NCBI RefSeq assembly: GCF_028640845.1
Contig: NC_080546.1
Span: forward strand, 86,057,257 to 86,121,256
Reading direction: 5' to 3'
DNA: 64,000 nt
Source of the DNA: Ahaetulla prasina
Lineage: Eukaryota; Chordata; Lepidosauria; Squamata; Colubridae
Shown here: positions 50,370 through 60,135 of the stretch, in pieces
How the letters are laid out: the number at the start of each line of letters is the position of its first letter
Numbering within the stretch: position 1 is the first letter of the stretch
Program-made: the position numbers and the translations under genes
The notes under the pieces: model-generated
Database searches by the model: none
Told to the model about the DNA's origin: nothing
Seen by the model: the letters and a program-made list of their open reading frames with translations, nothing else

Positions 50370-50565
50370 ACTGAATGGAGCTGAATGTTTACTGGCCGGA
50401 TGCCCTTCCTGATGCCTATGCAGAGTTCACAGCAGATAATTTTTTTATGTGCCCTGATAGAGAAACATTTATTGCTCCCTAGGATTGAACTCTCAACCTT
50501 CCGAGTGGGAGGTGAGTGTCTTCACCACTAGGTCACCATGCTGCTCACTAGGTCACCACACAATA
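50370..50565 (-). mobile_element. SINE-C
   Basis: Reverse complement of GGATGCCCTTCCTGATGCCT, CAGAGTTCACAGCAGATAAT and TTGAACTCTCAACCTTCCGA, with the head GCAGCATGGTGACCTAGTGG. Confidence 0.75.
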
Positions 50566-51154
50566 AATACAATTTGTACTTAAAACAATACACTTTATTT
50601 ATTTATCTATTTAATCTAATGTATCTAGACTCCTGTCTTATCAAAAGTAACTCCAGACGGTGTACAACCATCAGATAAAACAAATATAAAAATAACAGGA
50701 ATAAAATATAAAAATCCTCAACGATGGAGCCATCTAACCAAGTCTCTCGATGGCTAGGATCTCCATTTCTGATCACAAAGTCCTTTGTTACATAATATTT
50801 ATTTATTTTTTAATTGAGGGCTGTCCAGAGTTGGTTATAAGACGGGCAGCTATATAAATGTTTTAAACAAATGAATGCACATAAGTAATAACGCAAGAAC
50901 AACTTACTACAAACGATGGCAGGGCAAAGTAGAAAAAGTGACGCATTGGAAGATCTGCAAGAAATACCTGCAATCGAGAACTGAATAATGGAAAATCAAA
51001 AGGCCAAATCTCCTTGGAATAAACTACATTTTTCTGAAGAAGAAGAAAAAACTTCTGTTAGCTGTCTCTGTCTCTGTTAGCAAGCAAAATTTTGGGCTCC
51101 ATTGTGAACTGAAGACTAGGTGGGCTTTACTTACCTTTACTACCAGTTTGCTCA
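50566..51154. other. Mostly unassigned; possible L2-like 3' end at 50592-50720
   Basis: TTTATTTATTTATCTATTTA, then GTAACTCCAGACGGTGTACA on the plus strand, resembles the 3' end of a distant L2-like element in minus orientation. The remainder is unique-looking. Confidence 0.35.
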
Positions 51155-51159
51155 CTTGC

Positions 51160-51642
51160 TGTTCTGTCTCCTTCCCCACTTCAGACCCACGAGCTGGCCT
51201 TCAGCCAGTGGATTCAGGGCTCTTATCAGTCCTGGCAGAGAAATCGCAGCTGCCTGCCAAAGTTCAAACAAATGACTCACCTAGCAAGACTTTCAGCTCT
51301 TTTTGAAACAGTTCAGCTAAACTTTTGCTTCCCGTGGAGTGAGAGCAGTCCCAAAGCTCCTTATATATCCTTTTAATGATGCCACCTCTCTAATCTTCTG
51401 AAGCGCCGGTCAAGCCAAGCTTGATTATTATTATTATCAGCTGGGTCTGAAGGCGTAGCCTGGGGAAGGGAGGAATCAGGGGATGACGGCCTCATTACGT
51501 CCTCCGACTGGTCTGGTTCTGGCTCCTGGCGCCGAGCCAAAGGAATCGGTTCTCCCGAGGTAAGCCTTACTGGCCCTTCCCCCTCACTTTCGGAGTCACT
51601 TTTGGGCATGGGGCCAGGTTCGGGTGCTGGAGTCACAACACT
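51160..51642 (-). mobile_element. Solo LTR 4, 483 bp
   Basis: Exact target duplication CTTGC (51155-51159, 51643-51647). In LTR orientation it starts TGTTGTGACTCCAGCACCCG and ends GGGGAAGGAGACAGAACA. A frame open from the first base gives PEPGPMPKSDSESEGEGPVR, SEDVMRPSSPDSSLPQATPS and NNQAWLDRRFRRLERWHH stop. GGATATATAAGGAGC is a TATA box near 51360-51372. Confidence 0.92.
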
Positions 51643-51704
51643 TGCGCATCTTTTGCTCATGTGCCCAGCCTCAAAAACATGCCTAAATAGCATGATATGA
51701 AGCA

Positions 51705-51766
51705 GGTGGGTTGGGCAGCCGCTACCAGTTTGTTGGAACTGGTGAGAACTGGCTGTATTGCACCTC
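51705..51766. mobile_element. hAT remnant
   Basis: CAGGTGGGTTGGGCAGCCGC, CCAGTTTGTTGGAACTGGTG and TGCACCTCTGGC recall hAT ends. No target duplication found. Confidence 0.4.
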
Positions 51767-52221
51767 TGGCACTAAGTGTATAAATTAGGGAGCAGTCTAA
51801 AGAGAAAGGTTGAAATCATTTCTGAAAGAACAGTTAAAGTTAAGGCTCAGCTGATTCCTTTTTTCCCCCCTTTTATTGCAGCATCCTGTTTATGACAGTT
51901 CTTTAATTCTACCAAGCAATTATTGGCAATTATTACAGCTCAAGTAGCAGTAACGGTTTTATTTGTTAATTAAATACTGATTCTGAGCACTTCATCTCAA
52001 GGGTAACAAAATATTTACCAATTCTCACTATCGAAACCTTTGCTGGTATTTATGAGCGTGCCCTACAAGTTTCTCTTGTGGTGGGTGGCTGAGGGACCCT
52101 CCCCTCATTTTGGCCACTATCAAAATAATGAAGAAGTCCCATGATTAGTAAGGCAGTTGCAGAAATAAGGAATGGGGAAAGTTAATGTCATCTGATTTTT
52201 TTAAAAAATGAAATAATCTAG
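51767..52221. other. No recognised feature
   Basis: Unique-looking AT-rich sequence. Confidence 0.4.
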
Positions 52222-53640
52222 ATTACAGATTAACAGAATTGGCAGGAGACTTTGTAGGTCATCTAGTCCAACCCCCCACCCAAGCGGGAGACCCTACATC
52301 ATTTCTGACAAATGGCAGTCCAGTCTCTTTTTGAAAGCTTCCAGTGATGAAGCTCCCACAACTTCCGAAGGCAACTTCAGTTCCATGGGTTGATTGTTCT
52401 CCCTGTCAGAAAATTTCTCCTTATTTCTAGGTTGAATCTCTCCTTGACCAGTTTCCATCCATTATTTCTTGTCTGGCCTGCAGGTGCTTTAGAAAATAGC
52501 CTGACCCCCTTCCTCCTCTCTGTGGAAGCCCCTCAAATCTTGGAACACTGCTATCATGTCCTTCCCTGGTCCTTCTCTTCACTAGACTAGCCATGCCCAG
52601 TTCCTGCAACCGTTCTTCATATGTTTTAGTCTCCAGTTCCCTAATCATCTTGATTGCTCTTCTCTGCACTTTCTCCTAGAGTCTCAACATCTTTTTTATA
52701 GTGTGGTGACCAAAACTGGATGCAGTACTCTAGGTGTGGTCTTACTAAGGCTTTATAGAGTGGTATTAGTACCTCACTTGATCTTGATTGTATCCCTCTG
52801 TTAATGCAATTTAGGATTTCATTGAATAGAATAGAATAGAATAGAATAGAATAGAATAGAATAGAATAGAATAGAATAGAATAGAATAGAATAGAATAGA
52901 ATAGAATAGAATAGATTTTTTTATTGGCCAAGTGTGATTGGACACACAAGGAATTTCTCTTGGTGCATATGCTCTCAGTGTACATAAAAGAAAAGATACA
53001 TTCATCAAGGTACAACATTTACAGCACAAATGATGGTCAATATATCAATATAAATCATAAGGATTGCCAGCAACAAAGTTACAATCATGCAGTCATAAGT
53101 GGAAAGAGATTGGTGATGGGAACTATGAGAAGATTAATAGTAGTGCAGATTTAGTAAATAGTTTGACAGTGTTGAGGGAATTATTTGTTTAGCAGAGTGA
53201 TGGCCTTCGGGGAAAAACTGTTCTTGTGTCTAGTTGTTCTGTGGTGCAGTGCTCTATAGCGTCGTTTTGAGGGTAGGAGTTGAAACAGTTTATGTCCTGG
53301 ATGTGAGGGATCTGTAAATATTTTCATTGGCTTTTTGGGCTGCCACAGCACATTGCTGGTTCATATTTAGCTAGTTGTCCACTAAGACTCCAAGAACCCA
53401 CTCACAAATATTGCTATTAAGCCTGGTTTTGCCCAGTCTATATGTGTACTTTTGGTTTTTCTTGCCTAAGTGTAAGACTTTACTTTTCTCTACATTGAAT
53501 TTTGTTTTGTTAGATAGAGCCCAGTGTTCAAGTCTGTCAAGATCCATCTGGATCCTGAGCCTGTCATCCAGGGTGTTAGCTGTTCCTGCCAGCTTAGTAT
53601 CGTCCGCAAATTTAGTAAGTTTCCCTTCTAATTTCCCTGT
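52222..53640 (-). mobile_element. CR1 LINE split by LINE-Y
   Basis: 3' part 52222-52824: C-terminal frame with [20 protein letters not shown] and LGMASLVKRRTRE, diverged 3' end TAGTCCAACCCCCCACCCAA. 5' part 53329-53640: thumb region (LDRLEHWALSNKTKFNVEKS, LHLGKKNQKYTY) and upstream (KLTKFADDTKLAG, the RT FADD motif). TTTCATTG occurs at both junctions. Confidence 0.92.
52825..53328 (-). mobile_element. LINE-Y with (AATAG)n tail nested in CR1
   Basis: Tail 52826-52915 (about 18 AATAG units), TTTTTTATTGGCCAAGTGTG, 3' UTR and coding remnant to TCTGTAAATATTTTCATTGG. The flanks share TTTCATTG, a candidate target duplication. Confidence 0.92.
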
Positions 53641-54065
53641 CAACTTTTTATGCATTTAAAGAGAATTAAAGCAACTGCATGGACCTATCCACGCAATCAT
53701 CAGGAGTCAATAACATCTCAAAGATACATTATACTCTCTCACGCACTAATTTGTTTGTACAGAGTCTATTAAACTCAATAATCTCCCTGTTTCGTGATGC
53801 CATCTTTGATTCCAAATCCCCAGACCTCCCAAAAAACATTTACACACAGATTGCAGATGGTTGCATACAATGAGGCTGTGTACAGAATGAATGTGACAAA
53901 AACAAGCATGAATGAAATTAAATGTGAATTATCGTTCCTGGATTGTTGTACATTACTGCATTAAAGTGGAGTAGATGTTGCGGCAATTCTTATCTGGAAA
54001 CCAGTTTTGCGCAGTGGGCTAGAAACCAGAAGATTGGGACTTTCAGTCTGGATTTAGGCCTGAAG
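53641..54065. other. No recognised feature
   Basis: Unique-looking sequence. The 64-codon frame 53679-53873 has no recognisable motif. Confidence 0.4.
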
Positions 54066-54203
54066 CCAACTCTATGCAATGTTTTCTTTGCAATATTTGG
54101 AAAAAAAAAGTACTTTACGCAGCCTTCTGCTTCAGGCTGCAGAAGGCTGCATAAAGTACTTTTTTTTCCAAATATTGCAAAGAAAACATTGCATAGAGTT
54201 GGC
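54066..54203. repeat. Near-perfect 138-bp palindrome
   Basis: Left arm CCAACTCTATGCAATGTTTT through TTTACGCAGCCTTCTGC. Loop TTCAGGCT. Right arm GCAGAAGGCTGCATAAAGTA through AAAACATTGCATAGAGTTGG. The arms differ at about two positions. No known element recognised. Confidence 0.92.
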
Positions 54204-54234
54204 CATGCAGAGATGAGGAATGAAGACTAAGAGG

Positions 54235-55530
54235 AAGGAAGGGAAGAAGAGAGGGAGGGAGGGAGGGAGGAGGGAAGGAAAGGAGGAATCAAGGAAGGAA
54301 TAAGAGAAAAGGAAGTAGGAAAAGAAGGAAGAAGAGAAGGAAGGAGAGAGGAAAGGAAGGAGGGAAGTAAAGAGAGAACAAGAAGGAGGGAAGAAAGGAA
54401 GGAAAGAAAGAGAGAACAGAAAGGAAGGAAGGAAGAAAGGAAGGAAATAACATCTTGGAAGAAGTAATAATCACCCAATAATTGTCCTGATTTTGCACAT
54501 ATTAACTGAATCAAGACTAAAAGGAAGATAGGAGGAAGGGAGGGAGAAAGTAAGGAAGCAAGGGAGGGAGGGGGGAGGAAGGGAGGAAGTAAATAGTATC
54601 TTGGAAGAAGTAATAATCACCCAATATTTTTCCCAATTCTGCACATATTAACTGAATCAAGACTAAGAGGAAGGAAGGAAGGAAAGAAGGGAGGGAGGGA
54701 GGGAGGAGGAGGGAGTAAATAATATCTTGAAAGTAGTAATAAGCACCCAATAATTGTCCCAATTTTGCACATATTAACTGAATCAAGGCAAGGAAGGAAG
54801 GAAGGAAGGAAGGAAGGAAGGAAGGAAGGAAGGAAGGAGAGAGAGGAAAGGAAGGAGGGAAGGAAGGGAGGAAGCAAGGAAGGAATAAGAGAAAAGGTAG
54901 TAGGAAAAGAAGGAAGAAGAGAAGGAAGGAGAGAGGAAAGGAAGGAGGGAAGTAAAGAGAGAACAAGAAGGAGGGAAGAAAGGAAGGAAAGAAAGAGAGA
55001 ACAGAAAGGAAGGAAGGAAGAAAGGAAGGAAATAACATCTTGGAAGAAGTAATAATCACCCAATAATTGTCCTGATTTTGCACATATTAACTGAATCAAG
55101 ACTAAAAGGAAGATAGGAGGAAGGGAGGGAGAAAGTAAGGAAGCAAGGGAGGGAGGGGGGAGGAAGGGAGGAAGTAAATAGTATCTTGGAAGAAGTAATA
55201 ATCACCCAATATTTTTCCCAATTCTGCACATATTAACTGAATCAAGACTAAGAGGAAGGAAGGAAGGAAAGAAGGGAGGGAGGGAGGGAGGAGGGAGGGA
55301 GTAAATAATATCTTGAAAGTAGTAATAAGCACCCAATAATTGTCCCAATTTTGCACATATTAACTGAATCAAGGCAAGGAAGGAAGGAAGGAAGGAAGGA
55401 AGGAAGGAAGGAAGGAAGGAAGGAAGGAAGGAAGGAAGGAAGGAAGGAAGGAAATAATATTTTGGAAGAATTAATAATCATCCAATAAGTGTCCCAATTT
55501 TGCACATATTAACTGAATCAAGGCAAGGGA
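54235..55530. repeat. GGAA-rich minisatellite with conserved ~65-bp linker and 585-bp duplication
   Basis: Blocks of (GGAA)n/(GGGA)n alternate with a linker containing ATCTTGGAAGAAGTAATAAT, CACCCAATAATTGTCC and TTTTGCACATATTAACTGAA. The linker occurs near 54450, 54598, 54722, 55036, 55183, 55308, 55460 and (end) 55765. The segment about 54290-54790 reappears 585 bp downstream, almost unchanged. Confidence 0.93.
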
Positions 55531-55765
55531 GGGAGGGAGGGAAGGGAAGAAGAAGAGGGGGAAGGGGAGAGGAGGGGAAGGGGAAGAAGAAGAAAAAGAG
55601 GAGGAGGAGGAGGAGGAGGAGGAGGAGGAGGAGGAGGAGGAGAAGAAGAAGAAGAAGAAGAAGAAGAAGAAGAAGAAGAAGAAGAAGAAGAAGAAGAAGA
55701 AGAAGAAGAAGAAGAAGAAGAAGAAGAAGAAGAAGGAAGGAAGGAAGGAAGGAAGGAAGGAAACA
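55531..55765. repeat. (GGA)n, (GAA)n and (GGAA)n microsatellites
   Basis: Consecutive pure blocks of GGA (about 13 units), GAA (about 31 units) and GGAA, ending at the last linker copy (CATCTTGGAAGAAGTAATAA). Confidence 0.95.
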
Positions 55766-55825
55766 TCTTGGAAGAAGTAATAATCATCCAATAATTGTTC
55801 CAGCTTTGCACATATTAAATCTATT

Positions 55826-56329
55826 GCTCTCTACATATGTGGCATTAGGAGCATATAATTTGCGAATCAACAAGTTCTGATTTAACAATCTCACCCATAT
55901 TTATTGCATTTATGTAATTGCACAGAATGAGTTTGCTGCAGCAGCTCATCTAGGCATATGTGTGACTGCCATTTCTCTAATTGGCTTGATTCCAGACACC
56001 GCGTCAAACATCTGTAAGATGCTACTAGTCATTTCTTCCTCATTTGCTTGCTTCTGTGCAATTTACTAACCAATTTACTAACCATCCAACAAGCATTTTC
56101 GTTCTTGTTTTAATTCTTGTGGCTGATGATAACTCTGATTTCCTCTCAACTTCATTCGTCCGAACATCTATGCCTAAATGATGGGGAACAAATCCCAAAA
56201 ACAAAATTTATAATTATACAATTTGAAGTAATTGTATAATTACTTCAAAGTAATCACGCTGAATTTGCAATTTTTTATTTATTTATTTGAATTTTCATTT
56301 ATTTGATTTGGATTTCATTTATTTATTTG
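55826..56329. other. No recognised feature
   Basis: Unique-looking sequence. A short inverted repeat ATTATACAATTTGAAGTAAT is at about 56213-56240. Confidence 0.4.
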
Positions 56330-56575
56330 AATTTATATCCCGTCTTTCTCCGAAGACTCAGGGCAGCTTACATTGTGTTAAGCAATAGTCTTCATCCATT
56401 TGTATATTATATACAAAGTCAACTTATTGCCCCCAACAATCTGGCTCCTCATTTTACCTACCTTATAAAGGATGGAAGGCTGAGTCAACCTTGGGCCTGG
56501 TGGGACTTGAACTTGCAGTAATTGCAAGCAGCTGTGTTAATAACAGACAGACTTAGTCTGCTGAGCCAACAGAGG
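56330..56575 (-). mobile_element. SINE-A
   Basis: Tail hairpin TCCCGTCTTTCTCCGAAGAC, the usual body and head CTGAGCCAACAGAGG. The TTTATTTGAATTT tail is on the left. Confidence 0.9.
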
Positions 56576-56611
56576 TCCTTGACCTCTGGTGAGAGGATAC
56601 TGTGCAGAATA

Positions 56612-56700
56612 CATTTATTTATTTTATTTATTTATTTATTTTGTCACAACAATATATGTAACTATCATACAGAAAGGTTATATAGTATATAAAAGTATAA

Positions 56701-56763
<63 letters not shown>

Positions 56764-57019
56764 GTTTTCTGAGGTTTTATGGTGTTTGTATGTAGGTCTT
56801 TGGTTATTCGGGTTTCTGCGTAAAATTTGAAGTGTCTTGGCGACGTTTCGTGAAATCCCATTCGTCATCATCAGGCTAGTGCTTACAGCTCGTATTTGTA
56901 GGAGAAATTTCTATTTTTAATTTCTATATTTCTCCTACAAATAGGAAGCTGTAAGCACCCAGCCTGATGATGACGAATGGGATTTTGTCAAAACGTCTCC
57001 AAGACACTTCAAATTTTAC

Positions 57020-57073
<54 letters not shown>

Positions 57074-57112
57074 ATATATATATATATTTATATATATAAA
57101 TATATATCAGAA

Positions 57113-57204
<92 letters not shown>

Positions 57205-57565
57205 GAAGAAAAGAAAAACAATAGGACAGGAACGGTAGGCACGTTTGTGCACTTATGCACGCCCCTTATGGTCCTCTTAGGAATGGGGTGAGATCAATAG
57301 TAGAAAGTTTTTGGTTAAAGCTTTTAGGATTATGAGAAGAGACCACAGAGTCAGGTAAAGTATTCCAAGCACTGATGATTCTGTTACAGAAGTCATATTT
57401 TCTGCAATCTAGATTAAAGCGGTTGACATTAAGTTTAAATCTATTGGTTGCTCTAGTATTATTGCAATTAAAGCTGAAGTAGTCTTTGACAGGAAGGACA
57501 TTACAATAGATGATTCTATGAGTTAAACTTAGGTCTTGTCAAAGGCGACGGAGTTCCAAGTTAAT
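56612..57565 (-). mobile_element. LINE-X split in its 3' UTR by a Penelope-like fold-back
   Basis: 56612-56705 is the X tail and 3' UTR (TTTTGTCACAACAATATATG, GGTTATATAGTATATAAAAG). 57200-57565 resumes with GAAGAAGAAAAGAAAAACAA and the coding end (CGTTTGTGCACTTATGCACG, CAGAGTCAGGTAAAGTATTC). The uninterrupted homologue at 4150-4240 has a short ATATATATAT where this copy has the insertion. Confidence 0.88.
56704..57200. mobile_element. Penelope-like fold-back flanked by long (TA)n
   Basis: (TA)n at 56704-56760 and 57020-57200 surround inverted termini. Left arm GGTCTTTGGTTATTCGGGTT through CATTCGTCATCATCAGGCTA. Right arm GTAAGCACCCAGCCTGATGA through CCAAGACACTTCAAATTTTA. A shorter inverted pair TTTGTAGGAGAAAT/ATTTCTCCTACAAA lies at the centre. 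A hammerhead-like core CTGATGA-GACGAA...TTTGTC-AAAAC lies at 56964-56994. Confidence 0.75.
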
Positions 57566-58083
57566 AGAGTGCTTACTTTTTTTTTTTTAATTTAAAGACG
57601 TACAAACAAAAACATCTTTCATTCAAATTTCAATACAATGTGTCCGTGCGTGGATTACATTTTTTTGTGCAAAAACAATTATCTATCATTAGCTTAGTTA
57701 ATCATCCATTTTATCATATAACTATAATCAAATAATTTAATCAAATAATTTCTGGAACAATATCTTATCATCCTATTTTCATCCATTATTTCAAAAGAAT
57801 TATATCATTCATTCGTATCAGTTCATTATCATCAATAATTTTTAACTTATTAAAAACTAAAATCTTCTTTGTCATAATTTCTTTTCCAACCATTGGTAAA
57901 ATAAATCCCATACTTTAGAGTACAGTGCTTATTCTTACAGCTTGTTTTACTTAAAAACAACCACACTTCCACCACCACAACTACAGCAGTTGGAGAATGA
58001 AAAATGAGAGAAATAAAATGTTGTTGTTTTTTTCTGATTCCCACATACATTGAAAGAATCATGAAGATGTACAATATATAACC

Positions 58084-58087
<4 letters not shown>
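57566..58087. other. No recognised feature
   Basis: Very AT-rich. Contains ACCACACTTCCACCACCACAA but no assignable element. Confidence 0.4.

Positions 58088-58175
<88 letters not shown>
58088..58175. repeat. (TAA)n(CAA)n microsatellite, CR1 tail
   Basis: About 16 TAA then 13 CAA units, ending ATATCAGAATTGGAAGGGAT, the CR1 3' end. Confidence 0.95.
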
Positions 58176-58179
<4 letters not shown>

Positions 58180-58303
58180 ATCAGAATTGGAAGGGATCTT
58201 GGAGGTCTTCTAGTCCAACCCCCTGCCCAGGCAGGAAACCCTACATCATTTCAGACAAATGGCTATCCAACATTTTCTTAAAAATTTCCAGTGTTGGAGC
58301 ATT
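58176..58303 (-). mobile_element. CR1 LINE 3' fragment
   Basis: GAATTGGAAGGGATCTTGGA, GTCCAACCCCCTGCCCAGGC and CATTTTCTTAAAAATTTCCA. Ends at TTGGAGCATTTATG. Confidence 0.9.
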
Positions 58304-58346
58304 TATGTGCTGAAGGGTGTCATTGCTTATCAATATTTGGTCTTCC

Positions 58347-58891
58347 GGGGGGGGGAGGGAGGGGAAATGGGGGGGAAGGGGGAAGATTATAAATTGATTG
58401 ATTGTCATTGTACAGGAATAATGGTAGAATTAAATAAGTTGGAATGGTGTAAAGTCGGGGCTGCTCGGTAACCACTCCAGAAGGGAAAGGGTAAGGAAAG
58501 AGGAGTAAAGAAGGAAGAAAGTAGGTAGGCTGGTAGGTAGGTAGGAAAGAAGGGAGGGGAAAGAAAGGATAGGAGGAGTAGAAGGAGGGGAAGATAGAGG
58601 GTTGGAAAGGATGGAAGTGAGAAGTGGGAAGGAGGAGGGGAAGTAGGAAAGCGAGGAGAAGGATGGTGGGGAAAGTAAAAAAAGGATGAGAAGGGTAGAA
58701 AGGATTAAGGGAGGGAGTGGCGGTCGAGCAGGCCTGATTGAGCATAATTTGAGTATAGGATCGATTGTTGGATAAGTGATTGTACTGTACACCGGTCAAA
58801 TTGTGGGAATTATTATGGAAAATAAAAAACTTTTTTTTAATATATATATATATATATAAAAAGAAAAATACAAAAACAAAAAAAACAAAAA
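58347..58891 (+). mobile_element. L1-type insertion with A-rich tail and 15-bp target duplication
   Basis: AATATTTGGTCTTCC flanks both sides (58332-58346 and 58892-58906). The insert begins with a G-rich purine tract, contains purine-rich GGAGGGGAAGTAGGAAAGC-like sequence and ends with TAAAAAGAAAAATACAAAAA and poly-A. A long target duplication, G-rich 3' UTR and A-tail are typical of L1. No coding part survives. Confidence 0.72.
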
Positions 58892-59024
58892 AATATTTGG
58901 TCTTCCAGAAGTGTACTAAGTTGTGCATTGTGAGGTTGCCAACCATGTCTTGGCAGGGTTCAATGCTCACACCACCTGCTTCTCCGTGCAAGGAATGTTG
59001 CCATTAACTAATTATTCTAACGGA

Positions 59025-59421
59025 CAGGTAGTCCTCGACTTACAACGACAATTGAGGCCAACATTTCTGTTGTTAAGTGAAACATTTGTGAAGGGAGTTT
59101 CCCCCCCATTTTTAGGACTTTTCTTGCCACAGTTGTTAAGTGAATCCCTGAAGTGGTTAAATTAGTCACATGGTTAAGTGATTCCGCATTCCTCATTGCC
59201 TTTGCTTGTCAGAAGGTCACAGAAGGGGATCACGTGACCCCGGGACTCTGCAACCGTCATAAATACGAGTCAGTTGCCAAGCATCTGAATTTTGATCCTG
59301 TGACCATGGGGATGCTGCAATGGCCATAGGTGTGAGCAACAGTCATAAGTCACTTTTTTTTCAATCCCGTTTTAACTTTGAACGGTCATTAAATGAACTG
59401 TTGTAAGTTGAGGATAACCTG
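59025..59421. mobile_element. Tigger/pogo-like DNA transposon remnant, 397 bp
   Basis: Inverted termini CAGGTAGTCCTCGACTTACA and (reverse complement) CAGGTTATCCTCAACTTACA. Flanks GA / TA are compatible with a TA target duplication after one substitution. Internal TTGTTAAGTGAA and GTGACC motifs but no transposase. Confidence 0.7.
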
Positions 59422-59465
59422 TAGTACTTTCTATATCTGAAATGGACAGGCTTCTAACTCTATAT

Positions 59466-59847
59466 CAGGAGTCAGCAACCGGTGGCTCTGGAGCTGCATG
59501 TGGCTCCTTCATCCCTCTGCTGCGGCTCCCTGTCGCTGGTCGGCACTACAATTTTTTTTTAATTTTTTTTATTTTTAAACATGTGCTACAATTTTGAGAG
59601 GAGCTTCCGGTTGGTGGGGGGGAAGCGGGGCGTGCCAGGAGGAGACTCTATGGCAAGGGGCGGGTTTTCCAGTCGGCTCCACAATTGATAGGCCTTTCGG
59701 TTAGGACAGGTAGAGGAAAAAGGACACCGTGCTAGGAGGAGACTCTATGGTGGGGGAAACGGACTTCCGGTCAGCTCCAGAATTGAACGGTGGGCTTCCG
59801 GTTAGGACCTTTGTGGCTCTTTGAGGGTTTAAGGTTGCCAACCCATG
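59466..59847. mobile_element. hAT element, 382 bp
   Basis: CAGGAGTCAGCAACCGGTGG and (reverse complement of the right end) CATGGGTTGGCAACCTTAAA. Target duplication CTCTATAT/CTCTATAC (7 of 8). The interior has two copies of a GGAGGAGACTCTATGG...CTTCCGGTTAGGAC block. Confidence 0.85.
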
Positions 59848-60005
59848 CTCTATACATTAGAGTTAGTCAGCAGTACCTAGAAAATGGGCATGGTTTTTGA
59901 TGCTCTTGCAAGTCTACATGTGTTTTCCCTTCCTTCCTTCATGTAACCTAGGGATCCAGAGGAAAGCTGGTCTGAATCTCTTTGTAATATTTTCCCATAT
60001 CTCAA

Positions 60006-60135
60006 GAGAAGAGAAGAGAAGAGAAGAGAAGAGAAGAGAAGAGAAGAGAAGAGAAGAGGAGAGGAGAGGAGAGGAGAGGAGAGGAGAGGAGAGGAGAGGA
60101 GAGGAGAGAAGAGAAGAGAAGAGAAGAGAAGAGTC
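60006..60135. repeat. (GAGAA)n/(GAGGA)n microsatellite at CR1 5' junction
   Basis: About 24 pentamers in three blocks leading into CCAGAGAAGAAGAACAAAAA, which is CR1 coding sequence. The seed GAGAAGAG is part of CR1 itself. Confidence 0.93.

Noticed and set aside
53679..53873. 64-codon frame in a non-repetitive stretch
   Set aside because: No motif, start context or neighbouring exon supports it. The length is within chance expectation.
54227..55880. Frames encoding Phe/Leu/Pro/Ser-rich repeated proteins that look membrane-like
   Set aside because: They arise from the GGAA array read on the minus strand. The apparent protein repeats mirror the DNA repeat and its 585-bp duplication.
56628..57260. 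Alternating Ile-Tyr frames
   Set aside because: Translations of (TA)n.
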